A stretch of 64,000 nt of DNA from contig DBCO01000027.1 of assembly GCA_002293145.1 (NCBI GenBank), positions 248,001 to 312,000 of the forward strand, written 5' to 3'. The position numbers and the translations under genes are program-made. Every line of letters starts with the position of its first letter. Position 1 is the first letter of the stretch. The DNA comes from Akkermansiaceae bacterium UBA956 (lineage in GTDB: Bacteria; Verrucomicrobiota; Verrucomicrobiia; Verrucomicrobiales; Akkermansiaceae). Below the pieces are notes generated by a model. It saw nothing but the letters and a program-made list of their open reading frames with translations. It was not told the origin of the DNA and ran no database searches. Positions 51,876-61,091 of the stretch are shown piece by piece.

Positions 51876-53225
51876 TTATTTTGTTGGCAACGAGAATCGA
51901 CCATTCCAGCCTGCAGATGTTTTGAACTCCTTGGTGTCTTTGTTGAACTCCAAGAATGCATCGGGGTTTTGTGATTCGAAGCGACCTTCGGTGCCTTTTT
52001 GAAATATTAATTTGCGTCCCGTAATCCTCACGACCCGAGTGTCGGCATTGTAGGAAACCTGGTCGCCGGAGGCAAAATTATTCACACCATTTTTGTCCGT
52101 CGCTTCGAAAGCAACGCCACCCTTGCCGGTGATGTCACTGACCTTACCAATCGAGATCGACGATTTTTTTTCCTCGTTGGCTGCTTTTTTCGCCTCTTGC
52201 TTGGCCTTTGTTTCCTTGGGAGCAAACAATACTTTCACTTCGCCATCGACGGTCATCGCGTAATCAGGATCGCGCACGGTAATTTGTTGCAGCAAGGTCA
52301 ACGAGGAAGTCGCGCTGTGAAAAAACATGCCGCCTTTGCAAGCAAAGCCCACGGTATCAACATCGGGAGTAAAAGCTGGCATCTTTTGGGCTGGTGCCAC
52401 GGGCTGCGTGGTATCAAGCGGCAAAGGAGTAAGGGTGATCGGCGCAATGGTAATCGAATGAAGCTCGGCGAATTCCTTGAGCTTAGCATCAATTTCAGCG
52501 CTGCGCCCGGTGACGGAATAGATCGATTTTTCAGCAGCAGGCTGACCCTTCACTGGCGATTCGGCAGAAGCAGCAGGCTGTTGCGCGGGGCTTTGGGCCG
52601 CAGCAAAGATGGTCGCCATCAGCGCTGCATGGGTGGAGGATTTCATGACGTTATGTTCTAGTGGAGATGGATTGAGAAAACCCGAAATAGGCCCCGGGAA
52701 ATAGGCGGTGGAATGCGGTTGTTCCTGACCAACTTCCGTGATCAGTCCTTGGCTATGGAAGACAAAATTTTGCGCGACGACCCGCACGGCATCATCACTG
52801 CGGAGGAGTGATGTGGTGAGATTGTAGATGCAGGAATGGATTGAAAAGTATGTATCGCCTAGCGCTTGGGTCTTTTCGCCATCGAGCACATGGAGGCTGA
52901 GTTGGTTGGCATTGATCTGGTCTAGAGACTCGATGCCCACACGCTGAGCGCGCACCACCATGGTCAATTGCTTGCTGGGATTATAGCGAGGAATCAGAAG
53001 ATCCTTGATGACCGAGCCAGGCTCCATGCGCTGCAGCACCTCACGGAAGGGATTTCTTTTTTCGTTAGAATCGATTTCAATGGCTGGTATGAGATCTTTT
53101 TTTGCAGAAACTTTTTCACTGCGACAAGCTGGGGCGATCAGGGCGACACATACCGAAGCCACAGGCAGAACCCAACGTGTGGATCGGCCTCGAAGACTCG
53201 GAACGTGTCGGGCAAAATCAGGCAT
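51876..53225 (-). CDS. LptC-like and LptA-like regions in one 449-residue frame
   Basis: The ATG at 53225 overlaps the kdsA stop by 8 bases; sequence further upstream is inside kdsA. The N-terminal half has a lipoprotein-type signal (WVLPVASVCVALIAPACRSEK) and a beta-rich region of LptC type (RAQRVGIESLDQINANQLSL, then VFHSQGLITEVG). Around residue 194 the frame runs through MKSSTHAALMATIFAAAQS, which looks like a second signal peptide. The rest ends in an LptA/OstA-like segment (FASGDQVSYNADTRVVRITG, FESQNPDAFLEF). This fits the periplasmic LPS bridge proteins. It may be one fused protein or two via an internal start at 52646. Confidence 0.75.
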   Translation of the reverse strand: MPDFARHVPSLRGRSTRWVLPVASVCVALIAPACRSEKVSAKKDLIPAIEIDSNEKRNPFREVLQRMEPGSVIKDLLIPRYNPSKQLTMVVRAQRVGIESLDQINANQLSLHVLDGEKTQALGDTYFSIHSCIYNLTTSLLRSDDAVRVVAQNFVFHSQGLITEVGQEQPHSTAYFPGPISGFLNPSPLEHNVMKSSTHAALMATIFAAAQSPAQQPAASAESPVKGQPAAEKSIYSVTGRSAEIDAKLKEFAELHSITIAPITLTPLPLDTTQPVAPAQKMPAFTPDVDTVGFACKGGMFFHSATSSLTLLQQITVRDPDYAMTVDGEVKVLFAPKETKAKQEAKKAANEEKKSSISIGKVSDITGKGGVAFEATDKNGVNNFASGDQVSYNADTRVVRITGRKLIFQKGTEGRFESQNPDAFLEFNKDTKEFKTSAGWNGRFSLPTK

Positions 53226-54051
53226 GAGCGGCGTGGTGCAAGGCTTGCAGTTTGACCAATAGGGCCTCCATTTCGCCAAGCGGAATTTGGTTAGGACCAT
53301 CAGAAAGCGCCTTCGCAGGATTCGAGTGCGTTTCCATGAACAAGCCATCGATACCCGTGGCAATCGCCGCGCGAGCCAAAACGGGAGCAAGTTCACCATC
53401 GCCACCTGTGGTGCCACCATTGCCACCGGGACGTTGTACCGAGTGTGTGGCATCAAAAATCACCGGAATGCCTTCCTTGCGCATCCAGAAGAGTGAGCGC
53501 ATGTCGGCGACGAGATTGTTGTAGCCAAAGGTAGTGCCGCGCTCGGTGAGGAAAAATTTCTCACAGCCGAAACTGCGCATTTTATCGGCGATGTTCACGG
53601 TGTCCCATGGCGCAAGAAACTGACCTTTTTTGACGTTGACCACACGACCTGTTTTGGCTGCGGCTTCGAGCAAATCGGTCTGCCGACAGAGAAAGGCGGG
53701 AATTTGCAAAATGTCGATGAACTCAGCAGCGATCTCGGCTTGCTCGGCGGTGTGGATGTCAGTGGTGACCGGCAAATTCAGCTCCTTCGAAATCTCACCC
53801 AAAATGCGGCAACCTTCGGCAGGGCCAGGTCCACGGAAGGAACTGACCGAGGTGCGATTGGCTTTATCGAACGATGCCTTAAAGACAAACGGGGTGTTCG
53901 TGCGGGTGGTGATTTCTTTCAATGCCCGGGCCATTTCCCAAGCAAAGGCCTCGGTCTCCAGTGCGCAGGGGCCGAGAATGAAAAAAGGCAGGCCGTGACC
54001 AGCCTGGATGTTATGAAACGAGAACGGATGAGGAACGGGAGCTAGAGACAT
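53218..54051 (-). CDS. kdsA: 3-deoxy-8-phosphooctulonate synthase (KdsA)
   Basis: KdsA condenses phosphoenolpyruvate with arabinose 5-phosphate to make Kdo 8-phosphate for the LPS inner core. The 277 residues show FILGPCALETEAFAWEMA, FKASFDKANRTS, FRGPGPAEGCRIL, LPVTTDIHTAEQ, LQIPAFLCRQTDLLEAAA, VNVKKGQFLAPWD, LTERGTTFGYNNLV and the C-terminal FMETHSNPAKALSDGPNQIPL. The gene shares one base with the DUF1844 gene stop and overlaps the lptC/A-like gene start, making a tightly packed envelope operon. Confidence 0.97.
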   Translation of the reverse strand: MSLAPVPHPFSFHNIQAGHGLPFFILGPCALETEAFAWEMARALKEITTRTNTPFVFKASFDKANRTSVSSFRGPGPAEGCRILGEISKELNLPVTTDIHTAEQAEIAAEFIDILQIPAFLCRQTDLLEAAAKTGRVVNVKKGQFLAPWDTVNIADKMRSFGCEKFFLTERGTTFGYNNLVADMRSLFWMRKEGIPVIFDATHSVQRPGGNGGTTGGDGELAPVLARAAIATGIDGLFMETHSNPAKALSDGPNQIPLGEMEALLVKLQALHHAAHA

Positions 54052-54308
54052 TACTGGTGTTTCTGATAGAGTGTGCGGATGTTTTCCAGAGCAGCTTGGA
54101 GCAGTTTTTTCTCGTTGCTGGTGAGATTATTGACGGTCTTGGCTTCGAGCATTTCGAGGCAATCGAGCACGGATTTGGCGGCGCGAAGATTCACGGTTTT
54201 CTGGCCAGTGGCCGGATGCGGAATTTGCCCGAGAAAGAGTCCAGCATTTTGCGCCTGGAGAAACAGGAATTCGTCAAAACGGGAATCTGGCTGAGGATCA
54301 TGTGACAT
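54051..54308 (-). CDS. DUF1844-family small protein, 85 aa
   Basis: Starting at MSHDPQPDSRFDEFLFLQAQ (54308), the protein continues NAGLFLGQIPHPATGQKTVN and LDCLEMLEAKTVNNLTSNEK, then LLQAALENIRTLYQKHQ. This is the DUF1844 pattern: a hydrophobic 'AxxxLGxxPxPxTGxxxVxLxxAxxxIDxLxMLxxKTxGNLT' line. The earlier frame (to 54404) overlaps the next gene and is unlikely. Its stop overlaps the kdsA ATG (TAATG). The family is uncharacterised; its place next to kdsA hints at an envelope role or mere co-transcription. Confidence 0.8.
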   Translation of the reverse strand: MSHDPQPDSRFDEFLFLQAQNAGLFLGQIPHPATGQKTVNLRAAKSVLDCLEMLEAKTVNNLTSNEKKLLQAALENIRTLYQKHQ

Positions 54309-54403
54309 GAGAGCGCAGTCTAGCGTCAGATTGGCCGTCGGGAAAGCATGAATGTGAGCCAGATCGAAAAAATTACCCGTCGCTTGGAAAAAACGAGCGA
54401 TCA

Positions 54404-54742
54404 CTAGCGACCGTAGTTGCTGCCGTAGTTGCCACGATTCGGCTGAGGGGTATAGCCACCACCGCCGTAGTTATTGTTGCCTCCGTAAGGTTGGCCAGAT
54501 TGGGCTTGGTAGCGATCTTTGTTGGCCCCGGCGCTATTGCCGATGAGTCCGCCAACACCTGCCCCAATGGCGGCACCGGCTAGGCCTTCGCCCGATTGGT
54601 GCCCAATGATTCCACCAATCGCGCCGCCGAGCAAAGCTCCCGTCTGGGTATCGCGAGCGGTGTGAGATGCGTAGGGGTCATTGTATGCACAGTTTGACAG
54701 AGCCAAGGCGGAGATGAAAATGAGGGAAGTCAGAAGTTTCAT
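54404..54742 (-). CDS. Glycine-zipper lipoprotein
   Basis: MKLLTSLIFISALALSNCAY carries a lipobox (Cys18). A glycine-zipper region follows (TGALLGGAIGGIIGHQSGEG, then GAAIGAGVGGLIGNSAG, about residues 35-70) of the YMGG/outer-membrane type. The tail is rich in Gly, Asn and Tyr (YGGNNNYGGGGYTPQPNRG). It is 112 residues long from ATG 54742; an earlier ATG at 54772 only adds a polar leader. Such proteins sit in the outer membrane. It lies 41 bases after pyrD on the same strand. Confidence 0.82.
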   Translation of the reverse strand: MKLLTSLIFISALALSNCAYNDPYASHTARDTQTGALLGGAIGGIIGHQSGEGLAGAAIGAGVGGLIGNSAGANKDRYQAQSGQPYGGNNNYGGGGYTPQPNRGNYGSNYGR

Positions 54743-54783
54743 GATGATAGGGATGTTATCGCATCCATTCATGGGACGCCATG

Positions 54784-55800
54784 TTAAACGATTTTATTCA
54801 ACAAATTTTTCACCAAGGCCGGACCTTGGTAAATGAACGAGGTGTAGATCTGCAGGAGCGAGGCACCAGCTTGGAGTTTTTCTTGCGCATCTTCCACCGA
54901 GGAAATGCCGCCGACGCCGATGATCGGAATTTTTCCATGCAGATGAGAGGCAAAGCGCGAAATCACATAGGTGCTGAGCGCGCATACGGGCGGACCGGAC
55001 AAACCACCTGCTTGCTGGTGCAACGGATGGTGCTCCACGCCTTGTCGTGACAGGGTGGTATTGGTGGCGATCAGGCCCTCCAAGCCACCAGCGAGAAATA
55101 CCGCAGCGAGAGCATCAACATGATCATCCGCGAGGTCGGGTGCCACTTTGAAGGCTATGGGCACATGCTTGCCGTGTTCTTTGGTTAGCAGTTCTTGTTC
55201 TTTTTTCAGGGTCTCTAGCAACTTCGCGGTGCTTTCAGCATTCTGCAAATCACGCAAGCCAGGAGTGTTCGGCGAGGAAAGATTCACCGTCACGTAATCG
55301 GCTACGGGATAGGCCGCACGCAGGCAGGCGAGATAATCCTCGTCCGCTTGCTCGTTCGGGGTGTCCTTGTTTTTCCCAATGTTGAAGCCGACGATGCCCG
55401 AATAATGCTTTGTCGCCCGCACGTTACGCACTCCCTGCTCCACGCCCGGATTGTTGAAACCCATGCGATTGATGATCGACTCCTCAGGCACCAGACGAAA
55501 CAAGCGCGGTTTCGGATTTCCTGCCTGAGGACGCGGTGTGATCGTGCCGATCTCGATGAAGCCAAAGCCCAAGCGACCGAGCGCATCAATGGTATTGCCC
55601 TCTTTGTCGAGGCCTGCGGCAAGGCCGATGCGATTGGGAAATTTCAGCCCCATGACCTCGATGGGCGATACGCATTCTTGCTCAGGAAAAAGCAAACGCA
55701 GCAGACCGGCCTTCTCCGCGATGCGCAAGGACGAGAGCGATAAGTGATGCGCCGTTTCGGCATTCAGACGGAAAAGGAGATCGCGGAAAATCGGGTACAC
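54784..55800 (-). CDS. pyrD: Dihydroorotate dehydrogenase, quinone type (class 2)
   Basis: PyrD oxidises dihydroorotate to orotate in pyrimidine synthesis, passing electrons to quinone. The class 2 membrane-associated N-terminus is MYPIFRDLLFRLNAETAHHL. FMN and substrate motifs are GLAAGLDKEGNTIDAL, GFIEIGTITPRPQAGNPKPRLFRL, NRMGFNN, TVNLSSPNTPGLRDLQ with the catalytic Ser region, IAFKVAPDL, IATNTT and IIGVGGISSVEDAQEKL. The length of 338 residues is normal. It may be the first gene of the reverse-strand run leading to kdsA and lptB. Confidence 0.96.
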   Translation of the reverse strand: MYPIFRDLLFRLNAETAHHLSLSSLRIAEKAGLLRLLFPEQECVSPIEVMGLKFPNRIGLAAGLDKEGNTIDALGRLGFGFIEIGTITPRPQAGNPKPRLFRLVPEESIINRMGFNNPGVEQGVRNVRATKHYSGIVGFNIGKNKDTPNEQADEDYLACLRAAYPVADYVTVNLSSPNTPGLRDLQNAESTAKLLETLKKEQELLTKEHGKHVPIAFKVAPDLADDHVDALAAVFLAGGLEGLIATNTTLSRQGVEHHPLHQQAGGLSGPPVCALSTYVISRFASHLHGKIPIIGVGGISSVEDAQEKLQAGASLLQIYTSFIYQGPALVKNLLNKIV

Positions 55801-56112
55801 GCGCGGCAGAGTAGCGGATTTGGCAGCAAGGTCGATAGCGGAATCAGGAAAAATACACGTCGCGCGGCTCTGCTGTGCATTTGTTCATTTGCGGCATTCT
55901 TTGATTCCGTATCAATAAAAACGAAACATCAGAGCAATAACTGTTAGGGACATACATGCAAAAAATCCAACCATCCAAAAAATCAATATGATGCAATAAC
56001 TATCGCAAAACACTGGTATTCAATGGCCTCAGGAGCGCCTGGAAATCAACTTGTCATTTTTTGCCTTTGCGATACCATGTCGCACTTTACTAATTAACTG
56101 TTCGACAAAAAT
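55801..56112. other. 312-base upstream region, nothing recognised
   Basis: The region is AT-rich, lies between pyrD and a divergent SLOG-like gene, and probably holds both promoters. No clear -10/-35 pair, repeat or RNA structure was identified. Confidence 0.4.
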
Positions 56113-56712
56113 ATGACTTTCAGCCAATTCAAGAACCTTATTGCGAGTCACCCGGACGGTATAGTTCTTCTGGAGGGGCGGCGTTCAATATCCTCAGAGG
56201 ACTATGTGCGGGCGACAGAACTAGCTCATCACCTTGCTAAGGCGTTCCCGCAGCTTCGATTCAGATCGGGGAATGCAGAAGGATCAGATCAGGCGTTTTC
56301 TGAGGGGGTGGCTCTAGTGGACGCAAGCCGATTACAAGTTGTTGCCCCTTACTCTACTCATCGGAAGAGCGTTCGTTACACGGAAGCACTTTATGATTCT
56401 CCCGCCTCAATGTCCAAGGTGCAGGAAGATGAAGTGGCTTACAAGACGATCAACGCAACTCCCAAGAATAAAGGTCTGATCGAAAAGCGAAGTGCTAAGG
56501 GACGACTTGCCGCGAAAGCAGCGTATTTGATTCGAGATACGATGAAGGTAGTTGGGCATTCGGAAGCATTCGGGAAACCTCTGTGCGCACTTTTCTATGT
56601 GAGGCTTGATGATCCGATGGAAGGAGGCACTGGCCACACTATACGGGTATGCCAACAGGAGGGTGTCCCCATCGCTTTTCAGGACTCGTGGGCTCAATGG
56701 ACAGAAGAATAA
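56113..56712 (+). CDS. SLOG-like Rossmann-fold protein, 199 aa
   Basis: The sequence IVLLEGRRSISSEDYVRATE, FRSGNAEGSDQAFSEGVALV and LQVVAPYSTHRKSVRY matches the outline of the SLOG superfamily (DprA, YpsA, DUF2493 and related ligand-binding folds), with the Gly-rich 'GxAxGSDxAF' loop. SLOG proteins sense or process nucleotides or NAD derivatives and often occur in conflict systems. The C-terminal part (KVVGHSEAFGKPLCALFYVR, then HTIRVCQQEGVPIAFQDSWA) would finish the fold. The gene is alone and surrounded by poorly coding DNA, so it may have arrived by transfer. Function is unknown and the call is by pattern. Confidence 0.65.
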   Translation: MTFSQFKNLIASHPDGIVLLEGRRSISSEDYVRATELAHHLAKAFPQLRFRSGNAEGSDQAFSEGVALVDASRLQVVAPYSTHRKSVRYTEALYDSPASMSKVQEDEVAYKTINATPKNKGLIEKRSAKGRLAAKAAYLIRDTMKVVGHSEAFGKPLCALFYVRLDDPMEGGTGHTIRVCQQEGVPIAFQDSWAQWTEE

Positions 56713-57449
56713 AGCCGAACAAGACGTGCATGGCAACACCCACTAGCCCCTCTGTTTTCGATGCTCCTACCAAGTTACAACCTCAACCCCGCGATCAACG
56801 TTAGCTCCCGCTAGTGGGTGTGCAATCACTTTTTACGTTCCTAGATTTGCGGCTGCATGCTTTCGATCTGCCTCGCGGAAAATCTCTTGCGCCCCGCTTG
56901 CTCGAACATTAGAGTGCTGAAACAGTTGCCCGTCTGCGTGCATCAGGGTTTGGCTCAAATCTAGCCGTATGGAGAGATGGCGCCGTCGTGCTCTTATCAC
57001 CACTCGCAATGGAGGCAGAGCAACAAGACAACACTGGACAACCCGCTACCCGCACGAAGTCGAATTTTGTGGATTCCGATAAACCTCAATCTGAACAAGA
57101 AGGTCGACCCCGCTAGCGCGGGCAAGGTCTATGCATTGAGATATATCACCACCTTAAAACATTACGGGAAGAGACATACAAGAGTAATGAACTCTCAAAA
57201 TGCCAGCTCCAGCTCGCGAGGAAATGACTCGTTAATGAACCGAACATACAACAGACCATCGCGCATCTCATAATTTTTTGTGGGCAAGGTTTCGCCCGCC
57301 ATTGCTTTGCAGCTGCAACTACCGACTCTTCCAATTCCGCAGCGAACCATGCGGACTACTTGAAATTCCCTGCCGCAGTATCTCTCACTTTTGCATTGCT
57401 GCCGATGGGAAAAAACCCTAATAAACTCATAGCGCAAGCATCTATCACC
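56713..57449. other. 737-base stretch without a recognisable gene
   Basis: It contains a 12-bp inverted repeat (below) and short open runs in both directions that match nothing known. One reverse-strand run around 57190-57295 (ending RDGLLYVRFINESFPRELEL) looks protein-like but has no start in context. Probably a rearranged region. Confidence 0.4.
56736..56821. repeat. Long-spaced 12-bp inverted repeat downstream of the SLOG-like gene
   Basis: ACACCCACTAGC (56736-56747) is the exact reverse complement of GCTAGTGGGTGT (56810-56821), with 62 bases between. It starts 24 bases after the stop codon. It could be the scar of a mobile element or a large hairpin. Confidence 0.6.
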
Positions 57450-58604
57450 ATGGTTCCAACCGTTTCTCCCATCAAACCAGTCTCTGCCGAAGTTCTCGAT
57501 GCCATCTCTGCGATCGGTAATCAGTTTGCCATTCAGGGAGAATTCGTCGAGGGTCACGAAATTGAAAGTGGTCACATCAACACCACCTACATGGCCACCT
57601 ACGAGGCTGCCGATGGCTTACGCCAGCGCTACATTCTTCAGCGGATCAATCAAAATGTTTTCAAAAAACCACTGGCGGTGATGCGCAACGTCGAGTGCGT
57701 CACCCGCCACATCAACTGGAAGGTGCTACGCGTGAAAAAAGACCTCGGTGGTCAAACTCTCAACCTCTACCCCGGGCGCGGCGGTCGTTTTTGGGTCGAA
57801 GGACCGAATGGCGGCATCTGGCGCTGCTACAATTACATTGAGGGATGCCAAACCTATGACGTCGTCGAAAACACTCGCCAAGCATACCAAGCGGCCCGCG
57901 CATTTGGCTCGTTTCAAGATTTGGTCAGTGATTTACCTCCAGATGATCTCGAAGAAACCATTCCCGATTTCCACAACACACCCAAGCGGTATCAGCGCTT
58001 AATGGAGGTCGCCGCCGCCGATCCCAAAGGACGCCTCGAGTCCGTGCGGGCGGAATTTGACTTCATCCAAGCACGTGCTGGCATCACGAGCGTTTTGTTA
58101 GATATGCAAGCAGAAGGAAAAATTCCAGTGCGTGTGACACACAACGATACCAAGATCAACAATGTCATGATCGATGCCGATACCGATGAAGCAGTTTGCG
58201 TGATTGACCTCGATACAGTGATGCCTGGTCTATCGTTGTATGACTTTGGCGATCTCGTGAGAACTGCGACCAGCCCAGCCGAGGAAGATGAAACCGACCT
58301 CAGCAAGGTGCAAATGCGCATGCCGATGTATGAGGCATTGGTCGAAGGCTATCTCGATTCCGCTGGTGATTTCATCAACGACACCGAGGTCGATCACCTC
58401 GCATTTTCGGGCAAACTGATCACCTTAGAAATTGGCATTCGCTTCCTCACCGATCACCTCGAGGGCGATGTCTATTTTAAAACTCAACGCGAAAATCACA
58501 ACCTCGATCGCTGCCGCACGCAGCTTGCCTTGGTGCAGCGCATCGAGGAACAAGAAGAAACCATGATCAAGTTTGCTCGCAAGGTGCGACGTGGTCGCAA
58601 GTAA
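57450..58604 (+). CDS. Phosphotransferase-family sugar kinase (NahK-like)
   Basis: Aminoglycoside/choline-kinase fold, 384 residues from ATG 57450 (MVPTVSPIKPVSAEVLDAIS); earlier in-frame starts (TTG 57360, ATG 57405) look non-coding. Features are the nucleotide-side ESGHINTTYMATYE and RYILQRINQNVFKKP, the catalytic VRVTHNDTKINNVMID (HxDxxxxN) and VCVIDLDTVMPG with the metal Asp. This matches the N-acetylhexosamine 1-kinase group by pattern. A GH20 hexosaminidase gene lies 2.6 kb downstream on the other strand, which supports amino-sugar salvage. The stop abuts the stop of the LptD-like gene. Confidence 0.8.
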   Translation: MVPTVSPIKPVSAEVLDAISAIGNQFAIQGEFVEGHEIESGHINTTYMATYEAADGLRQRYILQRINQNVFKKPLAVMRNVECVTRHINWKVLRVKKDLGGQTLNLYPGRGGRFWVEGPNGGIWRCYNYIEGCQTYDVVENTRQAYQAARAFGSFQDLVSDLPPDDLEETIPDFHNTPKRYQRLMEVAAADPKGRLESVRAEFDFIQARAGITSVLLDMQAEGKIPVRVTHNDTKINNVMIDADTDEAVCVIDLDTVMPGLSLYDFGDLVRTATSPAEEDETDLSKVQMRMPMYEALVEGYLDSAGDFINDTEVDHLAFSGKLITLEIGIRFLTDHLEGDVYFKTQRENHNLDRCRTQLALVQRIEEQEETMIKFARKVRRGRK

Positions 58605-61091
58605 TTACTCGGCATCGATCGTGAACGGCACAGATACCGTCGGGAAATCCTTTAGCGTAAAGTTCACCATGAATCCGTATTCGTCACGAATCCGGTTGTT
58701 GCGATGAGTCAGGCCTGCGCTGATGATCCAGTTGTCGTAATTGCGATGCAAGGTGTATTGCTCCAACTCCAAGATACCGTCATCAAACTCCCATTGTTGC
58801 AACATGCCTACACCCCAGTTTGCATTCAAGCGATGATACGCCTTGATGTGAAATCGATTGGAGTCTAACAAATACGGATGACTGTTCAAGTTGCTCTGTG
58901 AGACGGAAAACTCAAAGTCTGACGTTGGCATGAAGCGCGCACCTGTGGTGAACTCATTGTATCCCGAGCCACTGCTAATGATCGGCACCTGCGTTTGTAC
59001 TTCCAGTGCTAACCATGGCAATGGCTGCCATGTAACATCATTGTAGAGGTTGGAAAAATCGCGATCGAGCTCTGGATCGTCGATATATCCATCCAAATAG
59101 GTATCGATGAACAGCCACTCCAGTGAGCTCCCATCGCGCTTGGTGGTATAACGATTCCGCATACCGATGCGCACGAGGTTCCAGTTTTCAATATCATCGA
59201 TAGCCACAAATCGCCCGACGTTGATGGGCACGGGGCGTGTACTAAAGGTGAGTCGATCGATCGCAGGGAAATCTTGCCCAAGATTGCTCGTGGAAACATA
59301 CGACCAATTTGCATAGGGCTGGAGGGTATGACGCATGCCATCGATACCCCAGGCCCGAGATTGGAAATCGGGAAAGTCTTTTTTAAACTTCAGCGAGGCC
59401 TCCATGCCGGTCGAAAAAATCGTCCGATTCTCATTACCGTAGTCTTCCCCCACAGAAAAATAACGACTATAGCCCGCACCAACATGCGGCGTTAGATGCA
59501 GCCAATCACCCATGGTCAATTGTGAGGACAATTCCTGATAGGTATGGAAACGCTGGAACTCGGGGTTCACCAATTGGCGATAGAGATTGTCATAGCGAGG
59601 ATCGCCGGGTGGCAGCGAACGCAACTCACGAATTAACAGTTGCTCATAACGACCGAGCTGCGGGTAGAGACGAGCGAGATCAGGATCGCCATCGGGCAAG
59701 GTCAACAACGGATTCAAGATGCGATCATACGCAGGATCTGACATTTTTTCGGCATAGATACCAAACGAAGTACTGCCTTCATGCAAGATCGGTGAGTCCC
59801 ACAACGGGCGACGAATTTGATCATACACAATCTCTGGCGAGCGAGTGTCACTGCGATAAAAATTGTTCAAACGCAAGCGAGCCAATGCCGTCAGAACTGA
59901 GCCATCATCCTGACGCGTCAGGAAAATCGTATTATCGGGTTGCGCATTGCTGCGATATAACTGCGGATCAAAATCTTCGAGTAAGTGATTGTCACTGAGC
60001 AAATGCAGATCGTAATTCAGCGCATACGAGGCATCGGGATGACCATCTTGCCACTCGAGCGGAATGCGATATTGAAACTCCATGCGATAGCGACTCGGAT
60101 CCACCGGACCACGAGGAATTCCCGAGCGACCTATTGTCGGATCGGTATCGTGAGTGAGATAAAATTTCATCCACCCATAGTTCGGATTGTCCTCGATGCG
60201 AGTATCAAACAGATCAAGCCCGAAACCAGCACCACGACGTGAGCGGAGATCGAGATGCCACTTTGACAACAGCCACGGATTCTCCGATCCGAGCAAGGTA
60301 TTTTCATCCCCGCCTAGCATGATGCCATAGGTATTGAGCAAAAAAACGCCCCAGTTGGTGCGCGCACCCGGAACAGGCCGATAGCCTAAGTCGGCATCGA
60401 GTGGCTGGCTCAAATACGGCAACCAAAAAACTTGAGTATCACCGATATAGACCTTCAGGTCCTCAAAAATCATGCCTTCATCGGGATAAAACGTCGTTTT
60501 TCCGGCTCGAAGCCAAAAGTTCGGATCGGCAACATCGTGTGTGGTGATGCCGGCATTGTAACCTGTGAAAACACGGTTGCCCGCTTCATCCTCGGCCATC
60601 TCGAAACTTCCTGCCTCCAGAATGATCGGATCGTAACCGATGCTCAAGTTAGCCGTATCCAGCTTCTTAGTTTTCAAGTAATACACTACCCGATCACCGC
60701 GCTGAATCACCGGACCACGGAACACACTGACATTGCCCAGCAAGGTGTAGGTTCCCCCTGTTAGGTCGAGTTCGGCGCGATCCGCAAAAACCTCTTCCCC
60801 GCGATTGGTCTTCAAATGAATCGGCCCCGCTATGGCGAACTTCTTAAAATCCGCATCCAACGGCTTGATTTCACCCTTAATTTCAATGTCTAAGCCTTCA
60901 GGCATTTCGACAGCACCTAGCTGATGAGGATCGGTCGGGACCACCGGAGCCTGAAATGGAACAGGCGGAATTTCCACTGCCGCGGGTGCTTGCACCGCAG
61001 AAGGGGACAATACCGCATCTTCTTGTGCCCCAAGAGGATGCCCAAAAGGAAAGAGCAGAGTCAAAAGCCAAAGTCGCTGCGTCACATGCAT
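58605..61091 (-). CDS. LptD-like outer-membrane assembly protein
   Basis: LptD inserts LPS in the outer leaflet. From ATG 61091 (MHVTQRLWLLTLLFPFGHPL) the 828-residue protein has a signal peptide, a Pro/Ala linker, an OstA-like N-domain (FAIAGPIHLKTNRGEEVFADRAE, then LLGNVSVFRGPVIQRGDRV) and a long beta-barrel typical of LptD (TVFLPY-like WLPYLSQPL, YRMEFQYRIPL, QPYANWSYVS). It ends with FTLKDFPTVSVPF. The paired cysteines of proteobacterial LptD are not apparent. The longer frame to 61184 overlaps the GH20 gene. It is placed apart from lptB. Confidence 0.85.
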   Translation of the reverse strand: MHVTQRLWLLTLLFPFGHPLGAQEDAVLSPSAVQAPAAVEIPPVPFQAPVVPTDPHQLGAVEMPEGLDIEIKGEIKPLDADFKKFAIAGPIHLKTNRGEEVFADRAELDLTGGTYTLLGNVSVFRGPVIQRGDRVVYYLKTKKLDTANLSIGYDPIILEAGSFEMAEDEAGNRVFTGYNAGITTHDVADPNFWLRAGKTTFYPDEGMIFEDLKVYIGDTQVFWLPYLSQPLDADLGYRPVPGARTNWGVFLLNTYGIMLGGDENTLLGSENPWLLSKWHLDLRSRRGAGFGLDLFDTRIEDNPNYGWMKFYLTHDTDPTIGRSGIPRGPVDPSRYRMEFQYRIPLEWQDGHPDASYALNYDLHLLSDNHLLEDFDPQLYRSNAQPDNTIFLTRQDDGSVLTALARLRLNNFYRSDTRSPEIVYDQIRRPLWDSPILHEGSTSFGIYAEKMSDPAYDRILNPLLTLPDGDPDLARLYPQLGRYEQLLIRELRSLPPGDPRYDNLYRQLVNPEFQRFHTYQELSSQLTMGDWLHLTPHVGAGYSRYFSVGEDYGNENRTIFSTGMEASLKFKKDFPDFQSRAWGIDGMRHTLQPYANWSYVSTSNLGQDFPAIDRLTFSTRPVPINVGRFVAIDDIENWNLVRIGMRNRYTTKRDGSSLEWLFIDTYLDGYIDDPELDRDFSNLYNDVTWQPLPWLALEVQTQVPIISSGSGYNEFTTGARFMPTSDFEFSVSQSNLNSHPYLLDSNRFHIKAYHRLNANWGVGMLQQWEFDDGILELEQYTLHRNYDNWIISAGLTHRNNRIRDEYGFMVNFTLKDFPTVSVPFTIDAE

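Noticed and set aside
53226..53456. Longer N-terminus for the LptC/A-like gene
   Set aside because: It lies inside kdsA, and the lipoprotein signal begins after 53225.
56713..56806. Possible integron attC site after the SLOG-like gene
   Set aside because: GTTAGCT occurs at 56800, but the left core site and the L''/L' complementarity expected of attC are missing. Only the plain inverted repeat is supported.
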